Part shown: in pieces, positions 37,902 to 46,691 of the stretch
Position numbering within the stretch: position 1 is the stretch's first letter
Layout of the letters: every line of letters starts with the position of its first letter
Origin: Pseudomonas putida
GTDB lineage: Bacteria > Pseudomonadota > Gammaproteobacteria > Pseudomonadales > Pseudomonadaceae
NCBI GenBank assembly: GCA_041071465.1
Contig: CP163498.1
Location: forward strand, 3,676,001-3,740,000
Direction: 5' to 3'
DNA: 64,000 nucleotides
Notes under the pieces: model-generated
What the model was told of the DNA's origin: nothing
The model's database searches: none
The model's input: only the letters and a program-made list of their open reading frames with translations
Translations under genes and position numbers: made by a program

Positions 37902-38873
37902 TCAAAGCCAGCCCGACTTCTTGAAACTGGCATACAACCCTGTGCACCCCGCCGCTATCACCCCTAGCACCGCAAAGTACCCATAGTGCCAGCTCAGCTC
38001 CGGCATATTCTGGAAGTTCATTCCGTAAACCCCGGCAATGGCCGTGGGGAACGCCAGGATCGCCGCCCAGGCTGCGAACTTGCGCTGCACGATGCTCTGC
38101 CGTGACGACTCCAGCAGCATGCCGATCTCGATGGTCTGGCTGGCGATGTCGCGGATGCCGGCCAGGTCCTCCATCTGCCGCGTCACATGGATCTGCACAT
38201 CACGGAAGTACGGGCGCATGTTCTTGTCGATGAATGGGAAGTTCAGCCGCTGCAGTTCTTCGCTCACTTCCACCATCGGTGCCACGTAGCGGCGCAGGCG
38301 CAGGATATCGCGGCGCAGGCTGTGCAGGCGACGGATGTCATCCTCTTGCAGCGAACCACCCAGCACGCTTTGCTCCAGCTCTTCGATCTCGCCATGAATG
38401 GCCTCGCTGACCGGCTGGTAGTTCTCGGTCACGAAGTCGAGCAGGGCATACAGCACGAAGTCTTCGCCATGCTCCAGCAGCAATGGCCGCGCCTCGCAGC
38501 GCTGGCGAACCATGGCGTAGGATTTGGAGTGGCCGTTGCGGCAGGTGATGATATAGCCGTTGCCAGCGAAGATATGGGTTTCGATGAACTCCAGCTTGCC
38601 CTCGTGGCGCACTGGCGAATAGGTGACGATGAACAGCGCGTCGCCGAAGGTTTCAAGCTTGGGCCGGCTGTGCTTTTCCAGGGCATCTTCGATGGCCAGT
38701 TCGTGCAGGTTGAACTGGCACTGCAAGTTGGCCAGTTCCTCGGCGTTGGGCTCTTCCAGGCCGATCCACACGAAATGCCCCGGCTTGCGGGCCCACTCGC
38801 TGCCTTCGTCGATGCTGATGTTGGTGACCTTTCTGCCGGCGCTGTACACCGCCGATGCCACGACTCGCCCCAT
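37902..38873 (-). CDS. CorA/ZntB-family divalent cation transporter
   Basis: A 323-residue protein (ATG at 38873, MGRVVASAVYSAGRKV). The long cytoplasmic domain includes WARKPGHFVWIGLEEP and LAIEDALEKHSRPKLE. Two C-terminal membrane helices follow, with the pore motif GMN in IAGVYGMNFQNMPEL. It forms pentamers and would carry magnesium, cobalt or zinc. The name CorA or ZntB cannot be settled from sequence alone. Confidence 0.88.
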   Translation of the reverse strand: MGRVVASAVYSAGRKVTNISIDEGSEWARKPGHFVWIGLEEPNAEELANLQCQFNLHELAIEDALEKHSRPKLETFGDALFIVTYSPVRHEGKLEFIETHIFAGNGYIITCRNGHSKSYAMVRQRCEARPLLLEHGEDFVLYALLDFVTENYQPVSEAIHGEIEELEQSVLGGSLQEDDIRRLHSLRRDILRLRRYVAPMVEVSEELQRLNFPFIDKNMRPYFRDVQIHVTRQMEDLAGIRDIASQTIEIGMLLESSRQSIVQRKFAAWAAILAFPTAIAGVYGMNFQNMPELSWHYGYFAVLGVIAAGCTGLYASFKKSGWL

Positions 38874-38941
38874 GGTTGTCCGCTTATTCCGGTTGAACAC
38901 GGGTACAGCTTGGTCTGTACCCGGCTCAAGAGCAACCCGGA

Positions 38942-39655
38942 TCAGGCCAGCTCGTTTTCCATGCGGTCAATGCACTGCTGCATCTGCCCCCGACACTGCT
39001 CGATCAGTTGCGGCAGGTCCTGCAGGGTCATGCCCGCCGTGGCAATCGGTGGCAGCGAGCGCACGATCACCGTGCGTGGGTGCCAGCTGTTCAGGCTCAG
39101 GCGCCCGGCATAGCGGCTGACGCATACCGGCACGATCGGCACACCGGCCTCGATGGCCATGTGAAACGCGCCTTTCTTGAACGCCAGCAAACGCTCACCG
39201 GCATTGCGGGTGCCTTCGGGGAAAATCGAGATCGAGGTGTCGTTCTGCAGAACACGGGTGGTTTTCTGCATGGCCTTGCGTGCCTGGTAGGCATTCTTGC
39301 GGTCTATCAGCACGTTGCCGCCCAGCCAGAACAGCTGGCCGAACAGCGGGATCCAGCCCAGGCTTTTCTTGCCGATGGCCACGGTGCGTTGCGGCACCAC
39401 CTGGCCCAGTACGAACAGGTCGAAGTTGGACTGGTGGTTGGCAACGATCACACAGCCGGGCGGTTGGTCCCACAGCGGGCCGACCTCAGCCTTGACCTTG
39501 ATGCGCATCAGCCAGGTGGCCGGCAAGCTGTAGAGGTGGGCGAACAGGCGGCTGTTGTCGGGGTTGAACGGGCGGCACAGGCCAATGAGCAGGCCCACGG
39601 CGCCAACGGCAAGAAAATGCAGCGCCAGCAAAAGCATGCGCAATGAATAAAGCAT
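38942..39655 (-). CDS. plsC: 1-acyl-sn-glycerol-3-phosphate acyltransferase
   Basis: About 237 residues from the ATG at 39655 (a GTG 12 bases upstream is also possible). An N-terminal membrane helix (LLLALHFLAVGAVGLLIGL) precedes the catalytic site NHQSNFD (HX4D), the acyl-acceptor motif FPEGTRN and the region VPIVPVCVSR. It makes phosphatidic acid from lysophosphatidic acid at the inner membrane. Pseudomonads carry several PlsC-like proteins, so the paralogue is not fixed. Confidence 0.87.
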   Translation of the reverse strand: MLYSLRMLLLALHFLAVGAVGLLIGLCRPFNPDNSRLFAHLYSLPATWLMRIKVKAEVGPLWDQPPGCVIVANHQSNFDLFVLGQVVPQRTVAIGKKSLGWIPLFGQLFWLGGNVLIDRKNAYQARKAMQKTTRVLQNDTSISIFPEGTRNAGERLLAFKKGAFHMAIEAGVPIVPVCVSRYAGRLSLNSWHPRTVIVRSLPPIATAGMTLQDLPQLIEQCRGQMQQCIDRMENELA

Positions 39656-39726
39656 GGTACGGCTCACACCAGACAGTCGCCGGGGAGTGTACGGATGTGC
39701 ACTGGCTGGGGCAAACCTTGGCGTAT

Positions 39727-39758
39727 GCCCCTTTCGCGGGTTTACCCGCGAAAGGGGC
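39727..39758. repeat. REP hairpin
   Basis: GCCCCTTTCGCGGG-TTTA-CCCGCGAAAGGGGC is a perfect 14-bp inverted repeat between plsC and the hydratase gene. Confidence 0.8.
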
Positions 39759-39766
39759 CGGTGCGG

Positions 39767-40455
39767 TCAGCCCATATGGTGCTGGTCCAGCTCGATTGCC
39801 TTGTCCAGCGCCTCCAGCAGCCCTTTGCGCACTTTCAGCTTGGTGTTCTTGTGCGCCAGCATGTTCAGCTTCTTCAGTTCCCGCGCGGCGGCCAACGCCG
39901 CGTCCTGCAACTGCTCGGCCGGCACGACCTTGTCGAGGAAGCCGGCATCCACCGCACCCTGTGGGTCAAACACTTCGGCATTGATCACCGAGCGGTGGAA
40001 GGCCGAGCGGCGCAGGCGGTCGCGAGCCAGTTCAATGCCAGCATGGTGCATGGTCATGCCGATCTGCACTTCGTTCAGGCACACCTTGTACGGGCCTTCC
40101 ACGCCAATGCGGTAGTCGGCTGACAGCAGCAGGAAGGCACCTTTGGCCACGGCATTGCCTGGGCAGGCGACCACGACTGGGAACGGGTGCGACAGCAAGC
40201 GGCGGGCCAGGGTGGAGCCGGCAGTGACCAGGCCGATGGCCTCTTCGGCCCGCTGGTCATCACCTTGAGGTCGTAACCGCCTGACAGAATGCCCGGCTGC
40301 CCGGTGATGATCACCACCGCACGCTCTTCGGTGGCGCGGTCCAGCGCTGCGTTGAAGGCAGTGATGACGTCCGGCGAGATGGCGTTGACCTTGCCGTTGT
40401 TGAGGGTCAGGGTGGCGATGCCGTCTTCGGCGTGGTAGGTAATCAGCTCGCTCAT
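39767..40455 (-). pseudogene. Enoyl-CoA hydratase/isomerase, frameshifted
   Basis: The ATG at 40455 has AAGGA upstream (MSELITYHAEDGIATLTLNN). The frame leaves the family at about 40247-40251; adding one base restores VMTSGPEEAIGLVTAG and joins LSHPFPVVVACPGNAVAKGAFLLLSADYRIG. The product would be 229 residues with the crotonase oxyanion-hole segments SGGYDL and NAVAKGAF. The usual first catalytic Glu is not evident, so isomerase or other crotonase activity is possible. The break may be a sequence error. Confidence 0.82.
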
Positions 40456-40653
40456 GGCAGAGTCCTTTTGTTGGCGTGGCGACGACGTTACCCAGCGCCA
40501 GAGGCCAGGTAAAGCAGCAAGGCTGACTGGTCGGTCAGCGTTCACCGCGCCTCAAATGCAAATACATGAAAAATTTGAAAAAAGTGCTTGCCAAAGGGAA
40601 TGTCTTTCACTAAATTAGCGCACCTCGACGGGCCGCACGGCTTGAAGAGAAAC

Positions 40654-40743
40654 GGTGAAGTGTCCGAGTGGTCGAAGGAGCACGCCTGGAAAGTGTGTAT
40701 ACGAGAAATCGTATCAAGGGTTCAAATCCCTTCTTCACCGCCA
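40654..40743 (+). tRNA. tRNA-Ser (anticodon GGA)
   Basis: A 90-nt class II tRNA. The acceptor GGTGAAG pairs with CTTCACC, followed by the discriminator G and an encoded CCA. The anticodon stem CACGC/GTGTG holds the loop CTGGAAA with anticodon GGA. A long variable arm (TATACGA/TCGTATC) and the T arm AGGGTTCAAATCCCT complete it. A terminator follows, so it is a single-gene unit. No integrase gene is nearby. Confidence 0.96.
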
Positions 40744-40755
40744 CATTCTACGAAG

Positions 40756-40788
40756 AGCCCCCGCGCTGAAAAGCTCGGGGGCTTTTTG
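40756..40788 (+). terminator. Rho-independent terminator of tRNA-Ser
   Basis: AGCCCCCG and CGGGGGCT pair around a 12-nt loop and run into TTTTTGTTTT. Confidence 0.88.
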
Positions 40789-40802
40789 TTTTCAGGGCCA
40801 TT

Positions 40803-40885
40803 AGGGCTGCTGCGCAGCCCATCGCGACACAAGGCCGCTCCCACAGGGATCGCGTCAATTTCAGAGTGGGCCGCAAAGCAGCCCC
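40803..40885. repeat. REP pair, partly degraded
   Basis: AGGGCTGCTGCGCAGCCC followed by GGCCGCTCCCACAGG, and a short inverted relic GGGCCGCAAAGCAGCCCC at the end, between tRNA-Ser and the TonB receptor gene. Confidence 0.75.
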
Positions 40886-40891
40886 AAAAGC

Positions 40892-43024
40892 TTAGAAACT
40901 GACCGAAGCCGAAAGCCGGGCGGTACGTGGCGCGCCCTGGAACAGGTAGTTATCCCCCAGATAATCCCCCACATCGTGCCAATAGCGCTTGTCGAACAGG
41001 TTATCCACGGTCAACCGCAGCACCGTGTCATACCCACCAATACGGGTACGGTAGCGGCTGCCGAGATCGAACACGGTATACCCGCCAACCTCCACATTCC
41101 CCGCCTGGCTCGCGTACTTGCTGGCGCTGTACCGCGCCCCGCCCAACAGCGCCAGCCCCGGAACCGGCAGCGAATATTCCGCGTGCATCGCTGCTCGGAA
41201 TTTTGGCACGTTGATCGCCTGGTGCCCTTCATAAGCCTCGGTACCGCTGTTCTGCACCCGTGCGCGAATGGCGGCTGCGCTGGCCTGCAACTGCAAGTTC
41301 GAGGTCACCCAGCCGCTGGCGCCCAGTTCCAGGCCGGTGTTTTTTTGCTGGCCTTGCTGCACGTAAGTGAAGTGGCCGGCACCGTCAGGGCGCGCGTACT
41401 GGTAAGCCTGGCGGATCTGGAACAGCGCGGCACTGAAACTCAGGCCCTGCCAGTCGTGCTTGAGGCCCAGTTCCAGCTGGTGGGAGGTTGTCGGCGCAAG
41501 GATCTCGAACGTGTTCTCGGCGAACCAGGGGGCAGTACCGCCCGCTGACAGGCCTTTGGCGTAGCTGGCATATACCGTGGTATTGGGCTGCGGTTTGAAG
41601 ATGATCGCGGCGCTGGGCAGCAGCTCGTATTGACGGGTGTGGCGCCCGGCAAGGCCGTTTTCGTCCCAGGTCTTTTCATCCAGGCGCACTTCTCGGGCGC
41701 CCAGCACGGTCTGCCATTGTTCGTTGAAGCTGATCCGGTCGCTGATGAACAGGCCGTACTGGCGGCTATCGAGGCGGCGCTCGCTAGACTTGATGGGATT
41801 GTCGGAGGGGTCAAAGGCGGGCGCACCGGTATGGATGTTGCCTGTGCCTACCCATTCCATATAGCTGGGCCGCTGATCCAGTGTGCGCCGCTGCGCGCTG
41901 GCACCCATGGTCAACTCATGCCCCACACCTAGCGCATCGAACCGCCCGTTGAGCATGGCCTGCGCCTCGTCGGTGCGGCGGGTGTCGTCGGGGCTGCGGA
42001 AGTCGTAGATGTCATAGTCACCATTACTGCCGAAAAACGCGCCTTCGCTCGAGCCCCAGGCAAACGCGCTGTAGTCGTCGATCACCACCTTGCTGCGCGA
42101 GGCGCTCAAGGTGCCGGTCCAGGCCTCGTCGAAACGGTACTCGAAGCGCCCGGCAAGGTTCAGCGAGTCGCTTTGCACAGGCTTTGCCCAGTGCTGGTAG
42201 GCCAAGCGATCATCCGGGTCGATGCCATGGGGCACTTCAGTGCCGCCGAGCAGTTGGTAACCCGGCACCGAGCGTTGTTCGCGGTGCTGGTACTCGGCAT
42301 CCAGCTGCAGGGTGGCATCTGGGTTGATCTGCCAGTCGAATGCCAACGAAGCGAAGTCGCGCTTGCCGTCGGCGTGGTCGACGTAGGAGCGGATATCTTC
42401 GTGGGCCAGGTTGGCGCGCAGGCCGAACTGCTTTTCGCTGCCGAACCAACCGCCCAGGTCGGTGGCCAGGTAGCGTTCGCCTTGTTCGTTGGTCGACACC
42501 GTAAGGCTGCGTACCTCTTCGGCGCGCTTGGTCACATAGTTGATCAGGCCGCCCGGTTCTGAAACGCCGCTCTGCAGCCCGGACAGGCCCTTGAGCAGCT
42601 CCACCTGTTGCTTGTTCTCCAGGGCCACGTTCTGCTCGCCAGCGATGGTCTGGCCATTGATGCGATAGCTGCTGGCGGCATTCAGTTCGAAGCCGCGTAC
42701 ATTGAAGTTCTCGTAGTAGCCGATGGGCGCATAGCTTTCGCCGACCGAGGCGTCGCTTTGCAGCACCTCGCTGAGCATGCGCACCTGGCGGTCTTCCAGC
42801 AGTGGCTGGCTGAACACGCTGACAGAGGCCGGTGTATCGAGCAACGGCGCAGGCTGGAAGCCGCTCACAGCGGCCTGGCGTGCCTGGTAGCCGTCATTGG
42901 CGTAGGTGTCGGAGACCTGCAGTGGGGCCAGCACCACGCTGTCTTCGGCAAGCACATTTTGGCACTGCAGGGCCAGGCCCAGGCTGAGCAGGCTCAGGGG
43001 CAGGCGGGGGTGACGCGAGGGCAT
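40892..43024 (-). CDS. TonB-dependent siderophore receptor
   Basis: A 710-residue outer-membrane receptor. A signal peptide (SLLSLGLALQCQNVLA) is followed by the plug domain (about 45-160: TPASVSVFSQPLLEDRQVRML, FNVRGFELN, QQVELLKGLSGLQSG, PGGLINYVTKR), then the 22-strand barrel ending in SASVSF with the final Phe. The plug layout fits the ferric-siderophore class. There is no extra N-terminal signalling domain, so it is not the FpvA/FecA transducer type. I see no clear Fur box in the short upstream region. The imported siderophore is unknown. Confidence 0.9.
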   Translation of the reverse strand: MPSRHPRLPLSLLSLGLALQCQNVLAEDSVVLAPLQVSDTYANDGYQARQAAVSGFQPAPLLDTPASVSVFSQPLLEDRQVRMLSEVLQSDASVGESYAPIGYYENFNVRGFELNAASSYRINGQTIAGEQNVALENKQQVELLKGLSGLQSGVSEPGGLINYVTKRAEEVRSLTVSTNEQGERYLATDLGGWFGSEKQFGLRANLAHEDIRSYVDHADGKRDFASLAFDWQINPDATLQLDAEYQHREQRSVPGYQLLGGTEVPHGIDPDDRLAYQHWAKPVQSDSLNLAGRFEYRFDEAWTGTLSASRSKVVIDDYSAFAWGSSEGAFFGSNGDYDIYDFRSPDDTRRTDEAQAMLNGRFDALGVGHELTMGASAQRRTLDQRPSYMEWVGTGNIHTGAPAFDPSDNPIKSSERRLDSRQYGLFISDRISFNEQWQTVLGAREVRLDEKTWDENGLAGRHTRQYELLPSAAIIFKPQPNTTVYASYAKGLSAGGTAPWFAENTFEILAPTTSHQLELGLKHDWQGLSFSAALFQIRQAYQYARPDGAGHFTYVQQGQQKNTGLELGASGWVTSNLQLQASAAAIRARVQNSGTEAYEGHQAINVPKFRAAMHAEYSLPVPGLALLGGARYSASKYASQAGNVEVGGYTVFDLGSRYRTRIGGYDTVLRLTVDNLFDKRYWHDVGDYLGDNYLFQGAPRTARLSASVSF

Positions 43025-43042
43025 GCGGGGGCTCCGACCATG

Positions 43043-43070
43043 AAAAAGGCGGCATCTTAACAGCCGCCTT
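43043..43070 (-). terminator. Rho-independent terminator (minus strand)
   Basis: On the minus strand AAGGCGGC and GCCGCCTT pair around a 9-nt loop and continue in T. It lies 31 bp after the stop of the 43101-43481 gene and upstream of the receptor gene. Confidence 0.8.
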
Positions 43071-43100
43071 CAACAGAGAACGATCGGGGCCCCGCGAAAT

Positions 43101-43481
43101 TCAACCTGTACCGGTCGGCCGCTTGTGCTGCCGCCAGTTGTCATCGATTTTCGACCAGGTCTTGCCATCGGTGATGGCCAAGAGCTTTCGCCCATCCTTG
43201 AAGGTGGCCAGGAAGGTCGCTTCCTCTTCCTTGCCACCCAGCCACAGCCCGGCCAGCAGCCCCACTGGCCCTGCCACCAGGGCGCCGGCCACGCCCCAGC
43301 CCAAGGCGCTGCCCAGGCTGCGGCTCGGTTCCAGGCTGGCCAGCCGCAAGTCGCTGATGCGGGCCAGGGAAATCCGCTCGCCGGGGGAGGGGCTGCGCGG
43401 AGTCTTGAGTGTGAGCGATCCGTTGCGATACTCGCCTTCACCTTGCAAGAAATCGCCGGATTGCACCGTGAGTCTTGTCAT
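43101..43481 (-). CDS. Hypothetical protein with a glycine-rich hydrophobic segment
   Basis: A 126-residue protein (MTRLTVQSGDFLQGEGEYRN...). A beta-rich N-terminal part is followed by a Gly/Ala-rich hydrophobic stretch (GSALGWGVAGALVAGPVGLL, AGLWLGG) and a charged end (EEATFLATFKDGRKLLAITD). The layout resembles small proteins with a glycine-zipper segment. Function unknown. It has its own terminator. Confidence 0.65.
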   Translation of the reverse strand: MTRLTVQSGDFLQGEGEYRNGSLTLKTPRSPSPGERISLARISDLRLASLEPSRSLGSALGWGVAGALVAGPVGLLAGLWLGGKEEEATFLATFKDGRKLLAITDGKTWSKIDDNWRQHKRPTGTG

Positions 43482-43605
43482 AAAGTCGTCCTGTCAGGGA
43501 AAGGGCATTTTCCAGCGCCTACTGAGCGCTGCCCAGGCAGGCAAGTCAACGGCCATGCGACGGAGGGTCGTGCGGTGCTTTGTCGCCATGGTTGATTGAA
43601 ACGTT

Positions 43606-44793
43606 TCATGCCAGTGGCAGGGTTTTCTTGCGCTTGCGCTCGGCCAGCCCCCACGCCAACAACGCCAGCCCGCCAATGACCAACCCTGCGACCACAATGC
43701 CCATCCAGCCTTGGCGCTGGAACAACTGTGTACCCAGCAACGACCCCAGTGCCCCGCCAATGAAGTAGCAGGTGATGTACCCGGCATTGAGCCGCGTGCG
43801 CGCTTCGGGCCGCAGGGCGATCACCGCATTCTGGTTGCTCACGTGCACCAGTTGCACCGCCAGGTCGAGCATCAGCACGCCCAGCAGCAAGGCCAGCAAC
43901 GACTGCTCGGCGAAGCCCAGCGGCAGCCACGCCAGCAGCAACACCACCAGGCCGACGGTGGTGCCCAGCGAGCCCTTGCCACGGTCGGCCAGGCGCCCGG
44001 CCCAATTGGCCGACAACGCACCCGCTGCGCCGGCCAGGCCGAACAGGCCGATAACCGCATCCGAATAATGGTAGGGGCCTTTAGCCAGCAAAAATGCCAG
44101 CGGTGTCCAGAACAGCGCGAACAGGCTGAACGACAGCAGGCCGAGCAACGAGCGCAGGCGCAGTACCGGCTCTTCAAGAAACAGGCGGAACACCGAGCCG
44201 ATCAGCGCCGGGTACTTCAGCCCGGCATGGCTGTGGTGTTGCGGCAGGCTGCGGTACAGCGCCACGGCGGTGATCGCCATCAGCACGGCGGCCAGCACGT
44301 AGATGCTGCGCCAGCCGCCCAACTCGGCCATGAAGCCGGCAGCGGTACGCGCCAGCAGAATGCCCAGCAGCAGGCCGCTCATCAGCGTGCCGACCGCGCG
44401 CCCTCGCTGATGCGGCTCGCTCAGGGTCGCGGCCATCGGCACGAGGATCTGCGCCACCACCGAGAACAGCCCGGTCAGCGCTGTGCCAAGGATCAGCCAG
44501 GGCAGGCTTGGCGCACAGGCGCTGATGACCAGGCCCAGGGTGGAAATAACGGTCATCACGGTGATCAGCCGGCGCTGCTCGAACAGGTCGCCCAGCGGTG
44601 CCAGCAGCAACAGGCCGGCGCCATAGCTGAGCTGCGCGGCAATCACGATGCTGCCGGCGCTGGCGGTGCTCAAGCCAAACTGCTGGGCGATGCTGTGCAG
44701 CAGCGGTTGGGCGTAGTAGTTGCTGGCCACGGCCAGGCCGGTGGCAGTAGCCATCAGCAGGATCAGGGCGCGGCTGAGAGTGGGGGTGTGCAT
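43606..44793 (-). CDS. MFS transporter (drug/metabolite efflux type)
   Basis: A 395-residue protein with 12 membrane helices. The start MHTPTLSRALILLMATATGL is followed by ASNYYAQPLLHSIAQQFGLS. The loop after helix 2 reads PLGDLFEQRRLI, and helix 5 region has GRAVGTLMSGLLLGILLARTAAGFM, the type seen in DHA1-like exporters. It is divergent from a LysR gene, which is its likely regulator. Substrate unknown. Confidence 0.88.
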   Translation of the reverse strand: MHTPTLSRALILLMATATGLAVASNYYAQPLLHSIAQQFGLSTASAGSIVIAAQLSYGAGLLLLAPLGDLFEQRRLITVMTVISTLGLVISACAPSLPWLILGTALTGLFSVVAQILVPMAATLSEPHQRGRAVGTLMSGLLLGILLARTAAGFMAELGGWRSIYVLAAVLMAITAVALYRSLPQHHSHAGLKYPALIGSVFRLFLEEPVLRLRSLLGLLSFSLFALFWTPLAFLLAKGPYHYSDAVIGLFGLAGAAGALSANWAGRLADRGKGSLGTTVGLVVLLLAWLPLGFAEQSLLALLLGVLMLDLAVQLVHVSNQNAVIALRPEARTRLNAGYITCYFIGGALGSLLGTQLFQRQGWMGIVVAGLVIGGLALLAWGLAERKRKKTLPLA

Positions 44794-44898
44794 GCGGTTC
44801 TCGTGGCGGGCGGTAGTGTTGGGATGATTATCAGGAAGTGTGTGTCATGACACCAATGTATAGTTTTCAACTTATCAATCTTGAAAGCAGATAGATCG

Positions 44899-45783
44899 AT
44901 GAACCTCAAGCAGCTCGAATACGCCCTTGCCGTGGCCGACACAGGCAGTTTTACCCGCGCGGCCGAGCGTTGCCATGTGGTGCAGTCGGCCCTCAGCCAT
45001 CAGGTGGCGCGGCTGGAGGCACAGCTGGGCGTGAGCCTGTTCGAGCGTAGTTCGCGGCGGGTACGCCTGACGCCGGCAGGTGAGGCCTTTGTGCTCAGTG
45101 CCCGACCGGCGGTGGAAGCGGCTGGGCGCATTGCCGATGACGTGGCGGCGGCCTGCGGCCAGGTACGCGGGCGGTTGGCGATTGGCGAAATCAGCTCGCT
45201 CACCGCGCTGGACCTGGTCGACCTGTTGGCGGTGTTCCACGACCGTTACCCGGACGTGGATGTACGCTGGCTGACGGCCAAGAGTGAATTGCTGATCGCC
45301 GATGTGCTCGAGCGGCGCCTGGACGTGGGCTTCATAGGCCTGTGGCAGGGCGAGGTGGTGCAGGGCGTGCAGCACCGTTTGCTGGCCAGGGAGGAACTGG
45401 TGGCGTTGTTGCCGTTGCGGCATCGGCTGGCGGGCAGGGGGCAGCTGGCGCTGGCTGACCTGGCGGGCGAAGTGCTGGTGGACTTCCCTGAAGGCACCGG
45501 AGCGCGACGGCAGACCGATGAGGCGTTTCAGGCGGCGGGGTTGCAGCGTCGGGTGCAGTTCGAGATCGGTCATGTGCGCCTGGTGGAGAAGTTCGTGCAG
45601 CGGGGCATGGCGGTGGGTTTGGTGCCGGAGCGGGTGGCCCAGGGCTTTGAAGGTGTGGCGCTGGCGCGGGTGGTGGATGCGCCGGTGCGGCACCTGTATG
45701 CCGTGTGGTCCTGCAGCCCGACGCCTGCTGCTCGGGCTTTTCTGGAGGTGATGGAACAGCGTCTGGGTGCTGGGAATGGTTGA
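44899..45783 (+). CDS. LysR-family transcriptional regulator
   Basis: A 294-residue regulator starting at the ATG at 44899 (MNLKQLEYALAVADTGSFTRAA). The winged-helix domain includes HVVQSALSHQVARLEAQLGVSLFERSSR, and the effector domain begins near residue 90 (LAIGEISSLTALDL). The gene is divergent from the MFS transporter. A dyad TATC-N13-GATA at 44873-44893 lies just ahead of its start and could be its own operator. Control of the exporter is inferred from the arrangement. Confidence 0.9.
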   Translation: MNLKQLEYALAVADTGSFTRAAERCHVVQSALSHQVARLEAQLGVSLFERSSRRVRLTPAGEAFVLSARPAVEAAGRIADDVAAACGQVRGRLAIGEISSLTALDLVDLLAVFHDRYPDVDVRWLTAKSELLIADVLERRLDVGFIGLWQGEVVQGVQHRLLAREELVALLPLRHRLAGRGQLALADLAGEVLVDFPEGTGARRQTDEAFQAAGLQRRVQFEIGHVRLVEKFVQRGMAVGLVPERVAQGFEGVALARVVDAPVRHLYAVWSCSPTPAARAFLEVMEQRLGAGNG

Positions 45784-45784
45784 A

Positions 45785-45812
45785 CCTGTTCCGGTTTTCT
45801 CGCCGGAACAGG
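45785..45812. terminator. Bidirectional stem-loop
   Basis: CCTGTTCCGG and CCGGAACAGG form a perfect 10-bp stem between the convergent LysR and SDR genes. The T content is only in the loop. Confidence 0.65.
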
Positions 45813-45823
45813 CAAACCTTCAA

Positions 45824-46573
45824 TCAGGCTGCGAACCCACCGTCCACCGTCAGGCTGGCCCCGGTGATGTACCCGGCTTCAGGCCCCGCCAGGTAAGCCA
45901 CGAAGCTGGCAATTTCCTCTGGCTCGCCATACCGGCCGATCGCCATCAACGGGATCAGGCTCTCGGCAAACTCGCCGCTGGCCGGGTTCATGTCGGTGTC
46001 CACTGGCCCCGGTTGTACGTTGTTCACGGTAATGCCCTGCGGCCCGAGGTCACGCGCCATGCCGCGGGTCAGGCCAACCAGCGCAGACTTGCTCATGGCG
46101 TACGGCGCACCGCCGGCAAACGGCATGCGCTCGGCATTGGTGCTGCCAATGTTGATGATGCGCCCACCCTGGCCCATGTAGCGTGCGGCGGCCTGGCTGG
46201 CGACGAACACACTGCGTACGTTCACCGCCAGCATGCGGTCGAAGTCGGCCAGGTCGAATTCGGCCAGCGGGGCCACCGCCAGCACGCCGGCGTTGTTGAC
46301 CAGGATATCCAGCCTGCCGAAGGCCTTCACGGCGTCATCCACTGCCAGTTGCACGGCCGCTGCATCGGCGCTGTCGGCCCGCAGGGCCAGGGCTTTGCCA
46401 CCGTTTTCGCTGATTTCGCGGGCCAGTTCTTCTGCCGGGCCGGCAGAGCTGACATAGGTGAAGGCCACGTGCGCGCCTTCGCGGGCCAGGCGCCGTACGA
46501 TGGCCGCACCAATACCGCGGGAACCGCCCTGAACCAGGGCCACTTTGCCTTCGAGTGAAAGTTGCTTGGACAT
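45824..46573 (-). CDS. Short-chain dehydrogenase/reductase (FabG-like)
   Basis: A 249-residue SDR starting at the ATG at 46573 with AGGAG upstream. The cofactor motif is QGGSRGIG near residue 15, NNAG near 92, a catalytic Ser in NIGSTNA, YAMSK for Tyr and Lys, and GASLTVDGG at the end. The Arg in GGSRGIG suggests NADPH. It is divergent from a LysR gene, with a perfect operator-like dyad between them, so it is probably the regulated target. Substrate unknown. Confidence 0.88.
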   Translation of the reverse strand: MSKQLSLEGKVALVQGGSRGIGAAIVRRLAREGAHVAFTYVSSAGPAEELAREISENGGKALALRADSADAAAVQLAVDDAVKAFGRLDILVNNAGVLAVAPLAEFDLADFDRMLAVNVRSVFVASQAAARYMGQGGRIINIGSTNAERMPFAGGAPYAMSKSALVGLTRGMARDLGPQGITVNNVQPGPVDTDMNPASGEFAESLIPLMAIGRYGEPEEIASFVAYLAGPEAGYITGASLTVDGGFAA

Positions 46574-46638
46574 GCTGATCTCCTGCTGGAAGCCAGGCCG
46601 AAATGCCTTGGATGGGCAAAGTATCGGCGCTTGATTAC

Positions 46639-46669
46639 CTGCTGATAAGATGGCAATCACTATCAGCAG
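46639..46669. promoter_or_regulatory. Perfect dyad CTGCTGATA-N13-TATCAGCAG (likely LysR operator)
   Basis: Arms at 46639-46647 and 46661-46669 are exact complements of 9 bp with a 13-nt spacer. The dyad lies in the shared promoter region of the divergent SDR and LysR genes and includes the T-N11-A spacing typical of LysR sites. Confidence 0.65.
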
Positions 46670-46691
46670 AGTAAACCTTGGGTTGCTAATC

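Noticed and set aside
40654..40743. tRNA-Ser as a prophage or island attachment site
   Set aside because: No integrase, no repeated tRNA 3' end nearby, and both flanks are ordinary core genes.
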